This document shows, piece after piece, positions 42,388 to 51,422 of a stretch of DNA of 64,000 nt. The position numbers and the translations under genes are program-made. Origin of the DNA: JADCRZ01 sp037718865. Lineage in GTDB: Bacteria; Bacteroidota; Bacteroidia; Chitinophagales; Chitinophagaceae. The stretch lies in the NCBI GenBank assembly GCA_037718865.1, contig JBBJMP010000009.1, forward strand, positions 204,322 to 268,321, read 5' to 3'. Every line of letters starts with the position of its first letter. The stretch's first letter is position 1. Below the pieces are notes generated by a model. It had not been told where the DNA came from, searched no databases, and saw nothing but the letters and a program-made list of their open reading frames with translations.

Positions 42388-43188
42388 ATGAACAATCCTG
42401 TCCCCATTGCTCCATCACTTATAAGCAGCCCCACTAAAATTGTAGATGGTATCAGCATCTACGAACGTAAAGATTACAATGAATGGTTTGAAGCTGAATA
42501 TACAAATACTGCTGAGCCATGGGAATACAGTAAGCGTGCTTCGGAACTTTACCGGCACATATATACCGTACAACTGATTCGCAGGTACAATGCTGCTCCC
42601 AAAAGTTTGTTAGAACTGGGGTGTAGCAAGGGGTTAATGACAGAATTGCTCATCCCTTTTAACAAGGCAATTTATGCAGCGGATATATCATTTACTGCTA
42701 TGAAGGCATGCAAAAAGAGGTGCGATGCAAAAGCAGAGTTATACCATTGTCGAATGGAATATCTCGTTGCGACTACGCCTGGACTTCCTTTTGCTGCAGA
42801 TAGTTTTGACACCGTTACCCTTTGCGATGGACTTAGGGGATGGTGGTTACCAGATGAACAAAAGCGGATTGCACTGGAAGATACTTTCAGAGTGCTAAAA
42901 AAAGGTGGTATAGCTATTCTGACAGATTATTTGCCTGAGCTAAACCGGGGAGAAGCTAAAGCATACGAAGCTATGGTTCGTGCCAGTCCCTTATCAATAG
43001 TTGAAATAAGTTTTTTGTACGACAAGCCATGGTATAAACTTGAGTCACTGTTGAAAAAAACCGGCCTGCAACATAAATTGCGCAGTATTCTCGCCAGTAT
43101 TCCATTAGCTAAAACACTAAATACCATTGGCAACCTTGCAGGCCTTAAAGCGGCCCGCCATATCTTGATCGTAGTTCGCAAAGAATGA
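42388..43188 (+). CDS. NodS-like class I SAM-dependent methyltransferase
   Basis: 266 aa. Motif I SLLELGCSKGLMTELL (about residues 74-89), motif II AIYAADISFTAMKACKKRC, and motif for the post-I region FDTVTLCDGLRGWW. The N-terminal YNEWFEAEYTNTAEPWEYSKRASE matches the NodS/MtfB-type start (x-Y...DPWxY). Substrate unknown; sugar or lipid N-methylation is a family possibility. It is 39 bases after mscL but probably not functionally linked. Confidence 0.82.
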   Translation: MNNPVPIAPSLISSPTKIVDGISIYERKDYNEWFEAEYTNTAEPWEYSKRASELYRHIYTVQLIRRYNAAPKSLLELGCSKGLMTELLIPFNKAIYAADISFTAMKACKKRCDAKAELYHCRMEYLVATTPGLPFAADSFDTVTLCDGLRGWWLPDEQKRIALEDTFRVLKKGGIAILTDYLPELNRGEAKAYEAMVRASPLSIVEISFLYDKPWYKLESLLKKTGLQHKLRSILASIPLAKTLNTIGNLAGLKAARHILIVVRKE

Positions 43189-43223
43189 CTACGTTATTTT
43201 CATTTTCTTCGAGGGATCACTAA

Positions 43224-43496
43224 TATTATTCTGCAGAGCAGTCATATTGCTTACGCGGTGGTAATCCGCTGTTTTGCTCAATTGATCTTCCCGATCTGTT
43301 GTTTCATGCACGTTTGATTTTTGATATATACCGCGAAAACGTGAAGCGCTTAGGTGAAGAATTCGATAGGTACAATCCGGAAGAATTATGTGCGTCATAT
43401 GTTGCAGAAATGTTGAATGCAGAACAGGCCCGGCAAAAAAAGCGTAGCTATCTATTGCGATGCCTTGCCTGCCAGTTTAGCCACGGCAACGAGTAA
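43224..43496 (+). pseudogene. Possible decayed ORF fragment, unknown family
   Basis: An open stretch from 43224 reads SAEQSYCLRGGNPLFCSIDLPDLL... then FDIYRENVKRLGEEFDRYNPEELC and ends at 43496. It has no ATG (first possible start is TTG at 43299) and its 3' end overlaps the gene on the other strand. Composition is protein-like but I do not recognise a family. It could be a relic or chance. Confidence 0.25.
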
Positions 43497-44093
43497 TAAT
43501 GAAAGCAGCAGGAATGCAAGAAACAGCACTCCGCAATTTGTAAAAACTTTGTTATACCCCAGTTGCTTTACATCCAGGAAGGGATAAGGATATAATCCGG
43601 ATATAGAGCCCCTGACAATTATATAGCTTAAATAAACGAATGGATAAATCAGCCAGGACGTTACATCCTTCCATTGTAAGTTTCTTTTGGGTACAAAGAA
43701 TACCCAATACAGCATGAATAAAACGGGCATGACAGAATGAAGCAGTTCATCAGCCACCAATTGCCATCCCGCCGGGCTCCATAAGTTTCGTAAGATCAGA
43801 TTGTACACAATTCCGACAATAGTGATGTATACTGTAACTGCGGTCAGAACCCGGGTACGTGAAATCCATTTTTGTAATGCTGATGCAGGTGAAAATAAAA
43901 GAATAGAGAAACAAAAGGCAACAAGGATATTTGTGAGAATGGTGAAATAACTAAAGAAGGATATGATCGTGTCGATGACCGGGATTCTTCTGTTAGCCAG
44001 GATAAGAATCAACTGCAGTATTACTGCAAACCATCCCAGGCTGGCACCTGCAACGAGAAACGTATGTCGTAAAATACCTGATTGATTTCCCAA
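43452..44093 (-). CDS. Pr6Pr-family integral membrane protein
   Basis: 213 aa with six membrane segments and the family's SFFSYFTILTNILVAFCFS and WLIYPFVYLSYIIVRGSISGLYPYPFLD. Function of the family is unknown. No ATG is near the start; the first codon is TTG at 44093 (MGNQSGILRHTF), and extension upstream meets a stop. It follows coaE by about 35 bases on the same strand. Confidence 0.85.
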   Translation of the reverse strand: MGNQSGILRHTFLVAGASLGWFAVILQLILILANRRIPVIDTIISFFSYFTILTNILVAFCFSILLFSPASALQKWISRTRVLTAVTVYITIVGIVYNLILRNLWSPAGWQLVADELLHSVMPVLFMLYWVFFVPKRNLQWKDVTSWLIYPFVYLSYIIVRGSISGLYPYPFLDVKQLGYNKVFTNCGVLFLAFLLLSLLLVAVAKLAGKASQ

Positions 44094-44128
44094 AATTATA
44101 TATTACGTGATAGACCGTTTAATTTTCG

Positions 44129-44725
44129 TCACTTCCCGGAAGCAAGTTGCAGTATCTTTTCATGAATGGTCAGCAGCTGGGGCATCACCAGCTGCTGCTC
44201 GTCGTTGACAATAATGATATCGCACAACCTCATTTTTTCATTTTCATCCAACTGGTTAAGCATCCGGCGTCTTACCTCATCAGCACTTATGTTATCACGT
44301 GCCGTTACCCGTTGTATACGTAAGTCAGCAGGAGCGGAAACCCCGATCACGTAATCCAGGTGCCTGTTGACACCGCTTTCAAAAATCAGCGCCGCCTCCC
44401 TGATGGCATAAGGCGTTTCCTGCAGTTGCATCCATCGCTCGCTGTCCTTGATTGTCAATGGATGCACAACGGCGTTGAGTAACGCCAGTTTCTCTTTGTC
44501 ATTAAAAACAATGGAGGAGACGTAAGACCTGTTCAGTTGCCCATTTACATACGCCTCCTCACCAAAGAGCAGGATCAGTTGAGCCTTTAAGCCGGGATCG
44601 TCGTTCATGAACCGTTTGGCTTCAGCATCCGCATAATATACCGGAATGCCCAGCACTTCAAAAATTTTAGCCACTGTTGTTTTACCGGAACCTATACCCC
44701 CGGTGAGGCCAATACGAAGGGCCAT
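44129..44725 (-). CDS. coaE: Dephospho-CoA kinase
   Basis: 198 aa. P-loop GLTGGIGSGKTTVAKIF at the N-terminus, then the CoaE pattern YYADAEAKRFMN and VVHPLT with the conserved His. Last step of CoA biosynthesis: phosphorylates the 3'-OH of dephospho-CoA with ATP. Normal length. In Bacteroidota it lies in the nusB-DUF1573-yajC-coaE neighbourhood, as here; a terminator separates it from yajC, so it likely has its own promoter. Confidence 0.97.
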   Translation of the reverse strand: MALRIGLTGGIGSGKTTVAKIFEVLGIPVYYADAEAKRFMNDDPGLKAQLILLFGEEAYVNGQLNRSYVSSIVFNDKEKLALLNAVVHPLTIKDSERWMQLQETPYAIREAALIFESGVNRHLDYVIGVSAPADLRIQRVTARDNISADEVRRRMLNQLDENEKMRLCDIIIVNDEQQLVMPQLLTIHEKILQLASGK

Positions 44726-44771
44726 GCTTCAGAAATTTCTTATGAATAAGATCAAATTTAATTACATAAAA

Positions 44772-44796
44772 AACCGGATCGTTTAAACATCCGGTT
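44772..44796 (-). terminator. Rho-independent terminator after yajC
   Basis: Stem AACCGGAT / ATCCGGTT around the inner palindrome GTTTAAAC; on the minus strand it is followed by TTTTTTATG. It ends the nusB-DUF1573-yajC transcript. Confidence 0.75.
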
Positions 44797-44837
44797 AAGC
44801 TTACTCAGATTATGCAATACAGTCGTTAATCATTAGT

Positions 44838-45182
44838 CTATTTTTTCTCAACAACTGCTTTATTTAATTGCTGGCTCCACTCAACTGAAACTGCGCTCTT
44901 TTCCATTTTCAGATAGCTTCCGGGATTTACTTCCAAAGAAATAGTTCCATCTTCATTTACTTTATTCACGGTACCGTGTATTCCGGCAATGGTAACCACT
45001 TTATCTCCCCTTTGTAAATTTTCCTGAAATTTTTTGGTATCCTTGGCTTTTTTTGCCTGCGGGCGAATCATAAAAAAATAAAATACCAAGATCATGGCAC
45101 CCATTAACAATAATGGAACATTACTGCTAAGGCCAGACGCCGGTGCCTGTAATAAAATCAGATAATTCATGTGTGTTTTCAT
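44838..45182 (-). CDS. yajC: Preprotein translocase subunit YajC
   Basis: 114 aa. One membrane segment LLLMGAMILVFYFFMIRPQ with the YajC hallmark FFMIRPQAKKAKD, then a charged domain with LQRGDKVVTIAGIHGTV. Accessory part of the SecDF-YajC complex in the inner membrane. An ATG at 45170 (MNYLILLQ) is an alternative start. Third gene of the operon after DUF1573 (15-base gap). Confidence 0.95.
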   Translation of the reverse strand: MKTHMNYLILLQAPASGLSSNVPLLLMGAMILVFYFFMIRPQAKKAKDTKKFQENLQRGDKVVTIAGIHGTVNKVNEDGTISLEVNPGSYLKMEKSAVSVEWSQQLNKAVVEKK

Positions 45183-45197
45183 TTAATATTTATGTGA

Positions 45198-45653
45198 TCA
45201 GCTCTTTGGTTTCACTTCTACTTCAAAAACCAGTTCATGATGTTGAACCCCCGTTGTATTGGCATAAACGGATATCGATTTATGTTGTGTGCCCAGTCTT
45301 CCGTTACTGTCGAACGCTCCTTTGATTGTTCCTTCCTTGCCCGGGGCAATAGGTGCTGCAGGGGTTTCTGCAACTGTGCAACCGCAGCCTGGAATTACTT
45401 TACTAATGACCAGCGGCTTGTCGCCGGTATTTTTAAATGTATAAACCACCTCTAGTTTTTGGCCTTCGGTGATGCTTCCGAAATGGATGTTTTTCTCTTT
45501 CCATTCAATACTGGTAAACTGCGAACTGTCCGTTGGCTGATCAACTGTTGTCAGATTGGATGAGGCTTTAAGATCAGCAGAACTGCTCTTGTCAAGCTGT
45601 TCGCAGCCGGCTACAAGGATCACATTTGAAATGAGCGCCAAAAGGACACGCAT
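45198..45653 (-). CDS. DUF1573-domain lipoprotein
   Basis: 151 aa from ATG 45653 (an upstream TTG at 45683 would add 10 residues before the signal). Lipobox LVAGC near residue 17. DUF1573 domain: WKEKNIHFGSITEGQKLEVVYTFKNTGDKPLVI and VIPGCGCTVAE. An Ig-like periplasmic fold; function unknown. Conserved between nusB and yajC in this phylum. Confidence 0.88.
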   Translation of the reverse strand: MRVLLALISNVILVAGCEQLDKSSSADLKASSNLTTVDQPTDSSQFTSIEWKEKNIHFGSITEGQKLEVVYTFKNTGDKPLVISKVIPGCGCTVAETPAAPIAPGKEGTIKGAFDSNGRLGTQHKSISVYANTTGVQHHELVFEVEVKPKS

Positions 45654-45693
45654 AATAAAAATATTTTTGGCAAAGGTAAGCAATGCCTTGTTA

Positions 45694-46620
45694 TCAGGAT
45701 TTTCTAAAGTCTACTTTGTTCATAGTGTTTTCCTTCACCATGTCTTTATGAATATTATCCAGTATACCATTGACGAACTGGCCGCTCTGGGGGGTGCTGT
45801 ATTCTTTTGCGAGATCAATATATTCATTAATTGTAACCTTGGGAGGTATGGTTTGAAAATACAGGAATTCACACACCCCCATCTCCATCAGGATCATATC
45901 CAGGGTGGCGATACGCTCGGGATCCCAGTTGTTTAATTTAGGTTTGATCAGTGCAAGCGTCAAAGCTTTTTTTTCAAGAACAGTTTCAAGCAGATCTTTG
46001 GCATACTGCCATTTATCTTTACTGAGCATTTCCTGGAAATTATAACTTCCAGGTTTCTGAAGATAATTAAGTACGAGGAGGTTCAGCATATCGCAGTCAT
46101 CATCCCAATTCGTAAAAATTTCTTCCATATGGTATATAAAATCAGGGTTTGGCAGCAACAGCGTATTGAAGATAAACGTAAGGATTTCCTTCTCACCCTT
46201 ATTATCGCGGCCTTCTACAGCAATATATTGCCGGTATTCCGGGGTTTCAACCAGTTGCATGTAAATCTTGCGGACCAATTCCTTGTCCAGGAGCAGGTGG
46301 GGCTTGTCTTCCTTTAAGGCTTTCTGGTATGAGGCATCCTGCAGTATCCTCCACATGATTTCATTACCGGCTGATTTTATATTTACGTGCAGGTCTTCCT
46401 CAGTCGGGAGGTGTTTAGACGCCCTTTTTACGGCTGAGGTTTCAGCATATCTGGCTACTTCAGTGATAAAATAAATGATATAAACAAATAACTGCCTGGT
46501 TTGGTCAAAATGTTTTTTAAGCGTTTTAATTTCCTGACCGGATTTAATATCAAACTCAACGGTTTCAATACTATAAAGCGTCTGCATTACTTTCACACGG
46601 ATGTTTCTTCTGCTGATCAT
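45694..46620 (-). CDS. nusB: Transcription antitermination factor NusB (long Bacteroidota form)
   Basis: 308 aa versus about 140 in E. coli. The N-terminus MISRRNIRVKVMQTLYSIE is the NusB start, a ~100-residue lineage-type insertion follows, and the C-terminal half carries the core helices (RIATLDMILMEMGVCEFLYF, TINEYIDLAKEYSTPQSGQFVNGILDNI). It joins NusE to boxA RNA in rRNA antitermination. First gene of the nusB-DUF1573-yajC operon. Confidence 0.94.
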   Translation of the reverse strand: MISRRNIRVKVMQTLYSIETVEFDIKSGQEIKTLKKHFDQTRQLFVYIIYFITEVARYAETSAVKRASKHLPTEEDLHVNIKSAGNEIMWRILQDASYQKALKEDKPHLLLDKELVRKIYMQLVETPEYRQYIAVEGRDNKGEKEILTFIFNTLLLPNPDFIYHMEEIFTNWDDDCDMLNLLVLNYLQKPGSYNFQEMLSKDKWQYAKDLLETVLEKKALTLALIKPKLNNWDPERIATLDMILMEMGVCEFLYFQTIPPKVTINEYIDLAKEYSTPQSGQFVNGILDNIHKDMVKENTMNKVDFRKS

Positions 46621-46865
46621 TCCTAAAAGAACTTGTTTTGAGGGTGCGAAGATAGGAAAAACAGATCAAGATGTTTGAAGTTGACAAGCCATTCCGGGTG
46701 TTGAGAGGAGAGGAGTGTGGCTGCCGGGAGTGGCTTACCTGACCGCAAATCTGTCAATTTGGATTTTCCGGATGCATGCCGGTTACCATAACTGTCAAAT
46801 TTCCAAGCTAAACTGTCAAGAATGCTCATTTTTAAAGTCTTTACACGTTTGGTATAATATTCGTT

Positions 46866-46873
46866 TACATTTG
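46866..46873 (+). promoter_or_regulatory. -7 element of groESL
   Basis: TACATTTG matches TAnnTTTG, 32 bases before the ATG at 46906. The nearest TTTG upstream (46848-46851) is only 14 bases away, so the -33 is unclear. No CIRCE inverted repeat is visible. Confidence 0.5.
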
Positions 46874-46905
46874 CACACCAAATATTTCAAACAAATCAAA
46901 TTTTA

Positions 46906-47193
46906 ATGACTATGGCTAACAAGTTAAATATTACTCCCTTACACGACAGGGTAGTAGTTAAACCCGCTGCTGCAGAGGAAAAAACCTCCGGTGGAATAAT
47001 AATTCCTGATACTGCAAAAGAAAAACCCCAGCGTGGTGAGGTAGTTGCTGCCGGACCCGGTAAAAAAGATGAACCGGTGACTGTTAAAGCAGGTGACACC
47101 GTTTTATATGGCAAGTATTCAGGCACTGAAATAAATGTTGAAGGTCAGGATTTTCTGATTATGAGAGAAAGTGACATTTTAGCAATAGTGTAA
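46906..47193 (+). CDS. groES: Co-chaperonin GroES
   Basis: 95 aa (93 if the ATG at 46912 is used). Family sequence ITPLHDRVVVKPAAAEEKTSGGIIIPDTAKEKPQRG with the mobile loop (EEKTSGGIIIPD), and the end VLYGKYSGTEI...ILAIV. Forms the heptameric lid on GroEL in the cytoplasm. Followed by groEL after 104 bases. Essential housekeeping gene, probably heat-inducible by an unknown route since no CIRCE is seen. Confidence 0.98.
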   Translation: MTMANKLNITPLHDRVVVKPAAAEEKTSGGIIIPDTAKEKPQRGEVVAAGPGKKDEPVTVKAGDTVLYGKYSGTEINVEGQDFLIMRESDILAIV

Positions 47194-47297
47194 ATTTAAT
47201 GAGCTCTCCTTGCTCAGGTATTGCCTGTAACAGGCAGATCTAAAATTTACTCTTCGATTCTCTAGAATTAATTTCATAAAATTTTAAATTAACAAAT

Positions 47298-48932
47298 ATG
47301 GCAAAACAAATTTTCTTCGATATTGAAGCGCGTAATAAAATGAAGAAAGGTGTTGACACATTGGCCAACGCAGTAAAGGTCACCTTAGGTCCAAAAGGCC
47401 GTAATGTAGTTATTGAAAAGAAATTCGGTGCTCCATCGATCAGTAAGGACGGTGTTACCGTGGCAAAAGAAATTGAACTGGAAGATCCTATTGAGAACAT
47501 GGGAGCACAAATGGTTAAAGAAGTGGCCAGCAAAACCGCTGATATAGCCGGTGATGGTACTACTACAGCTACAGTGCTGGCTCAGTCTATCATTAGTGAA
47601 GGACTTAAGAACGTGGCTGCCGGGGCTAATCCGATGGATCTGAAGCGTGGTATTGATAAAGCTGTCATAGCTGTAGTTGAAAGCCTTAAATCACAGTCTC
47701 AGGCAGTAGGTAACGACAATAGTAAGATCGAGCAGGTGGCATCAATTTCTGCCAATAACGATGCTTCTATAGGAAAGTTGATTGCAGAAGCAATGACAAA
47801 AGTGGGGAAAGAAGGTGTTATTACCGTTGAAGAAGCAAAGGGAACGGATACTACTGTTGACGTGGTAGAAGGTATGCAATTCGATCGTGGCTATATTTCT
47901 CCTTACTTCGTTACCAACAGCGAAAAGATGGAAGTGGAGCTGCAGAATCCTTATATTCTTATTTATGATAAGAAGATCTCTGCGATGAAGGACATCCTTC
48001 ACATCCTGGAAAAAGTTGCTCAAAGCAGTCGGCCGCTCCTGATCATTGCTGAAGACCTGGAAGGTGAAGCACTGGCAACACTCGTTGTAAACAAATTACG
48101 TGGCACCATTAAAGTAGCAGCTGTTAAGGCTCCTGGTTTTGGTGACAGAAGAAAAGAAATGCTGCAGGATATCGCTGTTTTAACTGCCGGTACTGTAGTT
48201 AGTGAAGAGCAGGGTTTCAAACTTGAAAATGCAGACCTTACTTATCTTGGACAGGCATCTTCTGTCAACATCGATAAGGACAATACTACAATCGTTGGTG
48301 GAAAAGGCAACGCTGCAGATATTCAGGCGCGCGTTAATCAGATCAAAGCACAGATAGAGACCACTACGTCAGATTATGATAAGGAAAAGTTACAGGAGCG
48401 CTTGGCAAAGTTAAGCGGTGGTGTGGCTGTTCTATATGTTGGTGCTGCTACAGAAGTTGAAATGAAAGAAAAGAAAGACCGTGTTGATGACGCATTGCAT
48501 GCTACAAGGGCAGCTGTCGAAGAGGGAATCGTTGCAGGTGGCGGCGTGGCGTATATCCGTGCTATTGCCTCATTGGAAAACCTGAAAGGCATCAATGATG
48601 ATGAAACTACCGGTATTGCCATTATAAAGAGAGCTATCGAAGAGCCACTTCGCCAGATCGTGGTAAATAGCGGTATTGAAGGTAGTATAGTAGTTCAGAA
48701 GATTAAGGAAGGATCGGGAGATTTTGGTTTTAATGCGCGGACCGAAATTTATGAGAACATGTTCGCTGCAGGCGTAATTGACCCAACCAAGGTTACCAGG
48801 ATAGCATTAGAGAATGCAGCTTCAATTGCCGGTATGTTGCTGACCACTGAATGTGTGGTTGCTGACAAACCCAAGAAAGAAGAAGCTCACAGCCATGGCG
48901 CTCCAGATATGGGCGGTATGGGTGGTTACTAA
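47298..48932 (+). CDS. groEL: Chaperonin GroEL
   Basis: 544 aa, full length. ATP-site motifs: VTLGPKGRNVVIEK, AGDGTTTATVLA (catalytic Asp), GGGVAYIRA. C-terminal GGM-type tail (APDMGGMGGY). Folds proteins as a double heptameric ring with GroES. Closed by a strong hairpin terminator. Confidence 0.99.
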   Translation: MAKQIFFDIEARNKMKKGVDTLANAVKVTLGPKGRNVVIEKKFGAPSISKDGVTVAKEIELEDPIENMGAQMVKEVASKTADIAGDGTTTATVLAQSIISEGLKNVAAGANPMDLKRGIDKAVIAVVESLKSQSQAVGNDNSKIEQVASISANNDASIGKLIAEAMTKVGKEGVITVEEAKGTDTTVDVVEGMQFDRGYISPYFVTNSEKMEVELQNPYILIYDKKISAMKDILHILEKVAQSSRPLLIIAEDLEGEALATLVVNKLRGTIKVAAVKAPGFGDRRKEMLQDIAVLTAGTVVSEEQGFKLENADLTYLGQASSVNIDKDNTTIVGGKGNAADIQARVNQIKAQIETTTSDYDKEKLQERLAKLSGGVAVLYVGAATEVEMKEKKDRVDDALHATRAAVEEGIVAGGGVAYIRAIASLENLKGINDDETTGIAIIKRAIEEPLRQIVVNSGIEGSIVVQKIKEGSGDFGFNARTEIYENMFAAGVIDPTKVTRIALENAASIAGMLLTTECVVADKPKKEEAHSHGAPDMGGMGGY

Positions 48933-48960
48933 TTTTCCAACAGTTTTTATCTTTATAAAA

Positions 48961-48994
48961 AAAATCCCCGTGATGCCTGCATCGCGGGGATTTT
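48961..48994 (+). terminator. Bidirectional terminator after groEL
   Basis: Stem AAAATCCCCG-T-GATG / CATC-G-CGGGGATTTT (one T-G wobble) with loop CCTG, flanked by A and T runs, so it can work on both strands. Confidence 0.9.
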
Positions 48995-49057
48995 TTTTTA
49001 CCGACCATCTGTACCCGTGGATGGTGTTTTCACCAACCACCCTCCTGAGGGTCTTCT

Positions 49058-49513
49058 TTACTGAAGCGTGAACCTGGCAGACAAGCCAAAGGCATCGGGG
49101 ATAAAACTGATCTTTGGAAGAATGTCGAGCTCCGGTTTCCAGTCTACCGAAATGTTCAAAGGGATATTATCAAATTTATAGTCTAGCCCGATCGTACCGG
49201 TCGGACCGAGATAAGTGTCCCTACTTTGAAATCCTATATATCCTCCAGCGCCATAGTACCATTGCAGGCCTGGAAAATTTAATGGTTTATGAGTCTCGTA
49301 CAACCCACCAATGCCAAACCGGCTTCCGAAAGACAACAATCCTTCCAGAGCATTGGAAGGATTGAAAAAATATTTGGCAGTAATTGAATTGCTAATGGTT
49401 GGAGAAGCATTACTTAAACGTACACCTACACCTAATTTATAGTCCTGTGCAAAAACGGAAGGGCCGGCTAAGGTAGCGGCAACAAATACCAGAATCGTTA
49501 GTATGTTTTTCAT
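49058..49513 (-). CDS. Hypothetical secreted protein, probably a small beta-barrel
   Basis: 151 aa from ATG 49513. Signal peptide NILTILVFVAATLAGPSVFAQ. The rest alternates polar and hydrophobic residues with many Gly and aromatic ends (GVGVRLSNASPTISNSITAKYFF, YYGAGGYIGFQSRD, NISVDWKPELDIL, ending SARFTLQ), typical of an eight-stranded outer-membrane barrel. No known function. It faces groEL across the terminator. Confidence 0.75.
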   Translation of the reverse strand: MKNILTILVFVAATLAGPSVFAQDYKLGVGVRLSNASPTISNSITAKYFFNPSNALEGLLSFGSRFGIGGLYETHKPLNFPGLQWYYGAGGYIGFQSRDTYLGPTGTIGLDYKFDNIPLNISVDWKPELDILPKISFIPDAFGLSARFTLQ

Positions 49514-49599
49514 GTTGCGTTTTTTCTTTTGGAACGAAAATAACACGAAACGTATATGGTCAGTAATCCATTTAACATAGAATTAAAAAGTTGTTCGCC

Positions 49600-49779
49600 T
49601 TTTTTAAAACCACAAAGAAATACAAAAGCGTAAACACAAAGTAACCGCAAAGAGAAGTAATTCTTTGTGGTTAAAAACACTGCTATTGCTTTTTTAAAAC
49701 CACAAAGAAATACAAAAGCGTAAACACAAAGTAACCACAAAGGGAAGTAATTCTTTGTGATTGCTTTGTGTATTCTTAG
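49600..49779. repeat. Tandem 90-base intergenic repeat (two copies)
   Basis: Unit boundaries about 49600-49689 and 49690-49779. Both contain TTTTTAAAACCACAAAGAAA, the inner CACAAAGTAACC and TTCTTTGTG. The arms ACCACAAAGAA and TTCTTTGTGGT can pair, so each unit is a hairpin. The first copy is perfect in the right arm; the second has diverged (TTCTTTGTGATT) and is followed by a third CTTTGTGGTTACAAACAC. Confidence 0.8.
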
Positions 49780-49803
49780 TGCTCTTTGTGGTTACAAACA
49801 CTG

Positions 49804-51420
49804 CTATAGCCCGAATAATTCAAATTTTGATTTAGGCCTTTTCTCTTCCAGCCATTTAAAATCGCGAAGCATTTTTTTATCTTCGGGGATCTGGTTCATC
49901 GGATACATAGTGCCAGTAACTTCACTCCTGAATACTACCCGGTTCAGTTCTTTCTTTGCAAAATACATATCTATTATATCCGCATTGGCATTGTTCATCC
50001 CGGCGAAAGCATCCTCTTCATCTTTGGCAAAATAAACACTTTCAGCGGAACCTTTTGCACGCATGTAATCGATCGTTCCTTCTACAAAATATCCGTTCAA
50101 GGTATTTCCTTTTAATTGATTGAACAGGTTTTCACCCGATTTGTTAACGACCATTCCGTTTTCAAATACGTATAAACGCTCTGCTTTTTTGTTCCTGGTA
50201 AACAGGTATATGGTGTCCCCCGTCACCTGGTTATTGCTTGCCCATACAATGGGATTATGGAAGAGCTGGAATATTGAATCCCGGCCTGAGTAAAACAAAC
50301 TGTCGCTTACCGCCTGTAATGAATCGGAAAAGATGCGTACATGATGAAATGCCTGGATATAACGGGAACGGTTAGCCGAATCGGACGCAGTAATGACGGT
50401 TGCTTTCTTTACGGTATCTTTCCTTTCGGGCTGAACGGAATCGCCCTGCAGATCAGCAAGCCTTCCGGCCAGCAAGGTATCGGCTGTAAGAAATATCGAG
50501 TCATTGTCCTGCTTAATGATCATTAACGGATTTTGGGTAGCCATAAAAGTATTATTTATGCGGCTTGCCTTAATGTCGTTGGAAAGTACCGAGATGCCCT
50601 GCGTTGTATCAATCAGCACCGCGTTTCCGGTTGCCTGAAACATGCCCGTATTGTCGTCTATATCAATATTTTCGCCGGTGATCGTCAGTGCTTTATCCCT
50701 GATAATTGATCGTTTATTGAATCGGGCTACCTTGTTTTTCAGGTCATAATAACCATCTGAAGTAATGATGTCGCTACCACTGCTGTCTTTAATGTATGTT
50801 TTGGTAATAAAGGTAGCTAACTGCGTTTCGGTACTATACAATAATGAATCCGTGTGCAGGTCGTAAGCCGGATCTTTCAGCTTTACATTCTGCTTGAAAT
50901 AAACATCCTTGAGTTCGGCATAATAAACGGCTTCTTTACTGGTCAGTACTGTTGTGCCATTTACTACTTTTCCCCCATTTTTATAAGTTCCTATCTTCTG
51001 CTGGGTATCATAAGTCAGGTCTTCCGTAGTCAATATTCCTTTGCCATCGGTCATGCTTACCTTTTTTTTCAGGAAGGCCTGTTTTTTGTTTACGTCATAC
51101 AACAAATACTGCGACCGGGTATGAACGCTGTCAGCATCATTAATATGTACATTGCCAAATGCCTGTATGATATTCAGCTTCTTGTTGTGAACCGCACTGT
51201 CGGCATAAAACAAGGTCTTGTTGTCTTGAAAAAAAACATTTCCCGCAGCCGTCAGCAGCTCATTGGTAGAGTCAATTTTTCTATACCTTAAACGGTCTGC
51301 ATCTCTGATGATCACTATTCTGGGCGTATCTGTTGCAGGCGTAATAACAGGCGACTGGGCAAAAGACTTGTTAACGACTAAAGCAAGGAACAAAAAGATC
51401 TTAACTGATAGGACGTTCAT
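49804..51420 (-). CDS. OstA/LptA-like LPS-transport periplasmic protein
   Basis: 538 aa. Signal peptide (NVLSVKIFLFLALVVNKSFAQ). OstA-like repeats: DSTNELLTAAGNVFFQDNKTLFYADSAV and AFGNVHINDADSVHTRSQYLLYD, with many x-G-N-V-x turns, the beta-jelly-roll pattern of LptA/LptD N-domains. It probably helps carry lipopolysaccharide across the periplasm. Next to MCE, amidase and LptD genes, the usual Bacteroidota arrangement. Stop codon to MCE start is separated by 2 bases on the same strand. Confidence 0.82.
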   Translation of the reverse strand: MNVLSVKIFLFLALVVNKSFAQSPVITPATDTPRIVIIRDADRLRYRKIDSTNELLTAAGNVFFQDNKTLFYADSAVHNKKLNIIQAFGNVHINDADSVHTRSQYLLYDVNKKQAFLKKKVSMTDGKGILTTEDLTYDTQQKIGTYKNGGKVVNGTTVLTSKEAVYYAELKDVYFKQNVKLKDPAYDLHTDSLLYSTETQLATFITKTYIKDSSGSDIITSDGYYDLKNKVARFNKRSIIRDKALTITGENIDIDDNTGMFQATGNAVLIDTTQGISVLSNDIKASRINNTFMATQNPLMIIKQDNDSIFLTADTLLAGRLADLQGDSVQPERKDTVKKATVITASDSANRSRYIQAFHHVRIFSDSLQAVSDSLFYSGRDSIFQLFHNPIVWASNNQVTGDTIYLFTRNKKAERLYVFENGMVVNKSGENLFNQLKGNTLNGYFVEGTIDYMRAKGSAESVYFAKDEEDAFAGMNNANADIIDMYFAKKELNRVVFRSEVTGTMYPMNQIPEDKKMLRDFKWLEEKRPKSKFELFGL

Positions 51421-51422
51421 AA

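Noticed and set aside
44772..44796. Fifth LacI operator (ATCGTTTAAAC)
   Set aside because: The match lies in the loop and stem of a rho-independent terminator, between housekeeping genes, and lacks the full TTAAWCGWTTAA.
46830..46905. CIRCE element before groES
   Set aside because: No TTAGCACTC-N9-GAGTGCTAA or close variant is present.
49510..49740. 76-aa leftward protein in the tandem repeat
   Set aside because: It is the translated 90-base repeat (the same peptide appears twice), not a gene.
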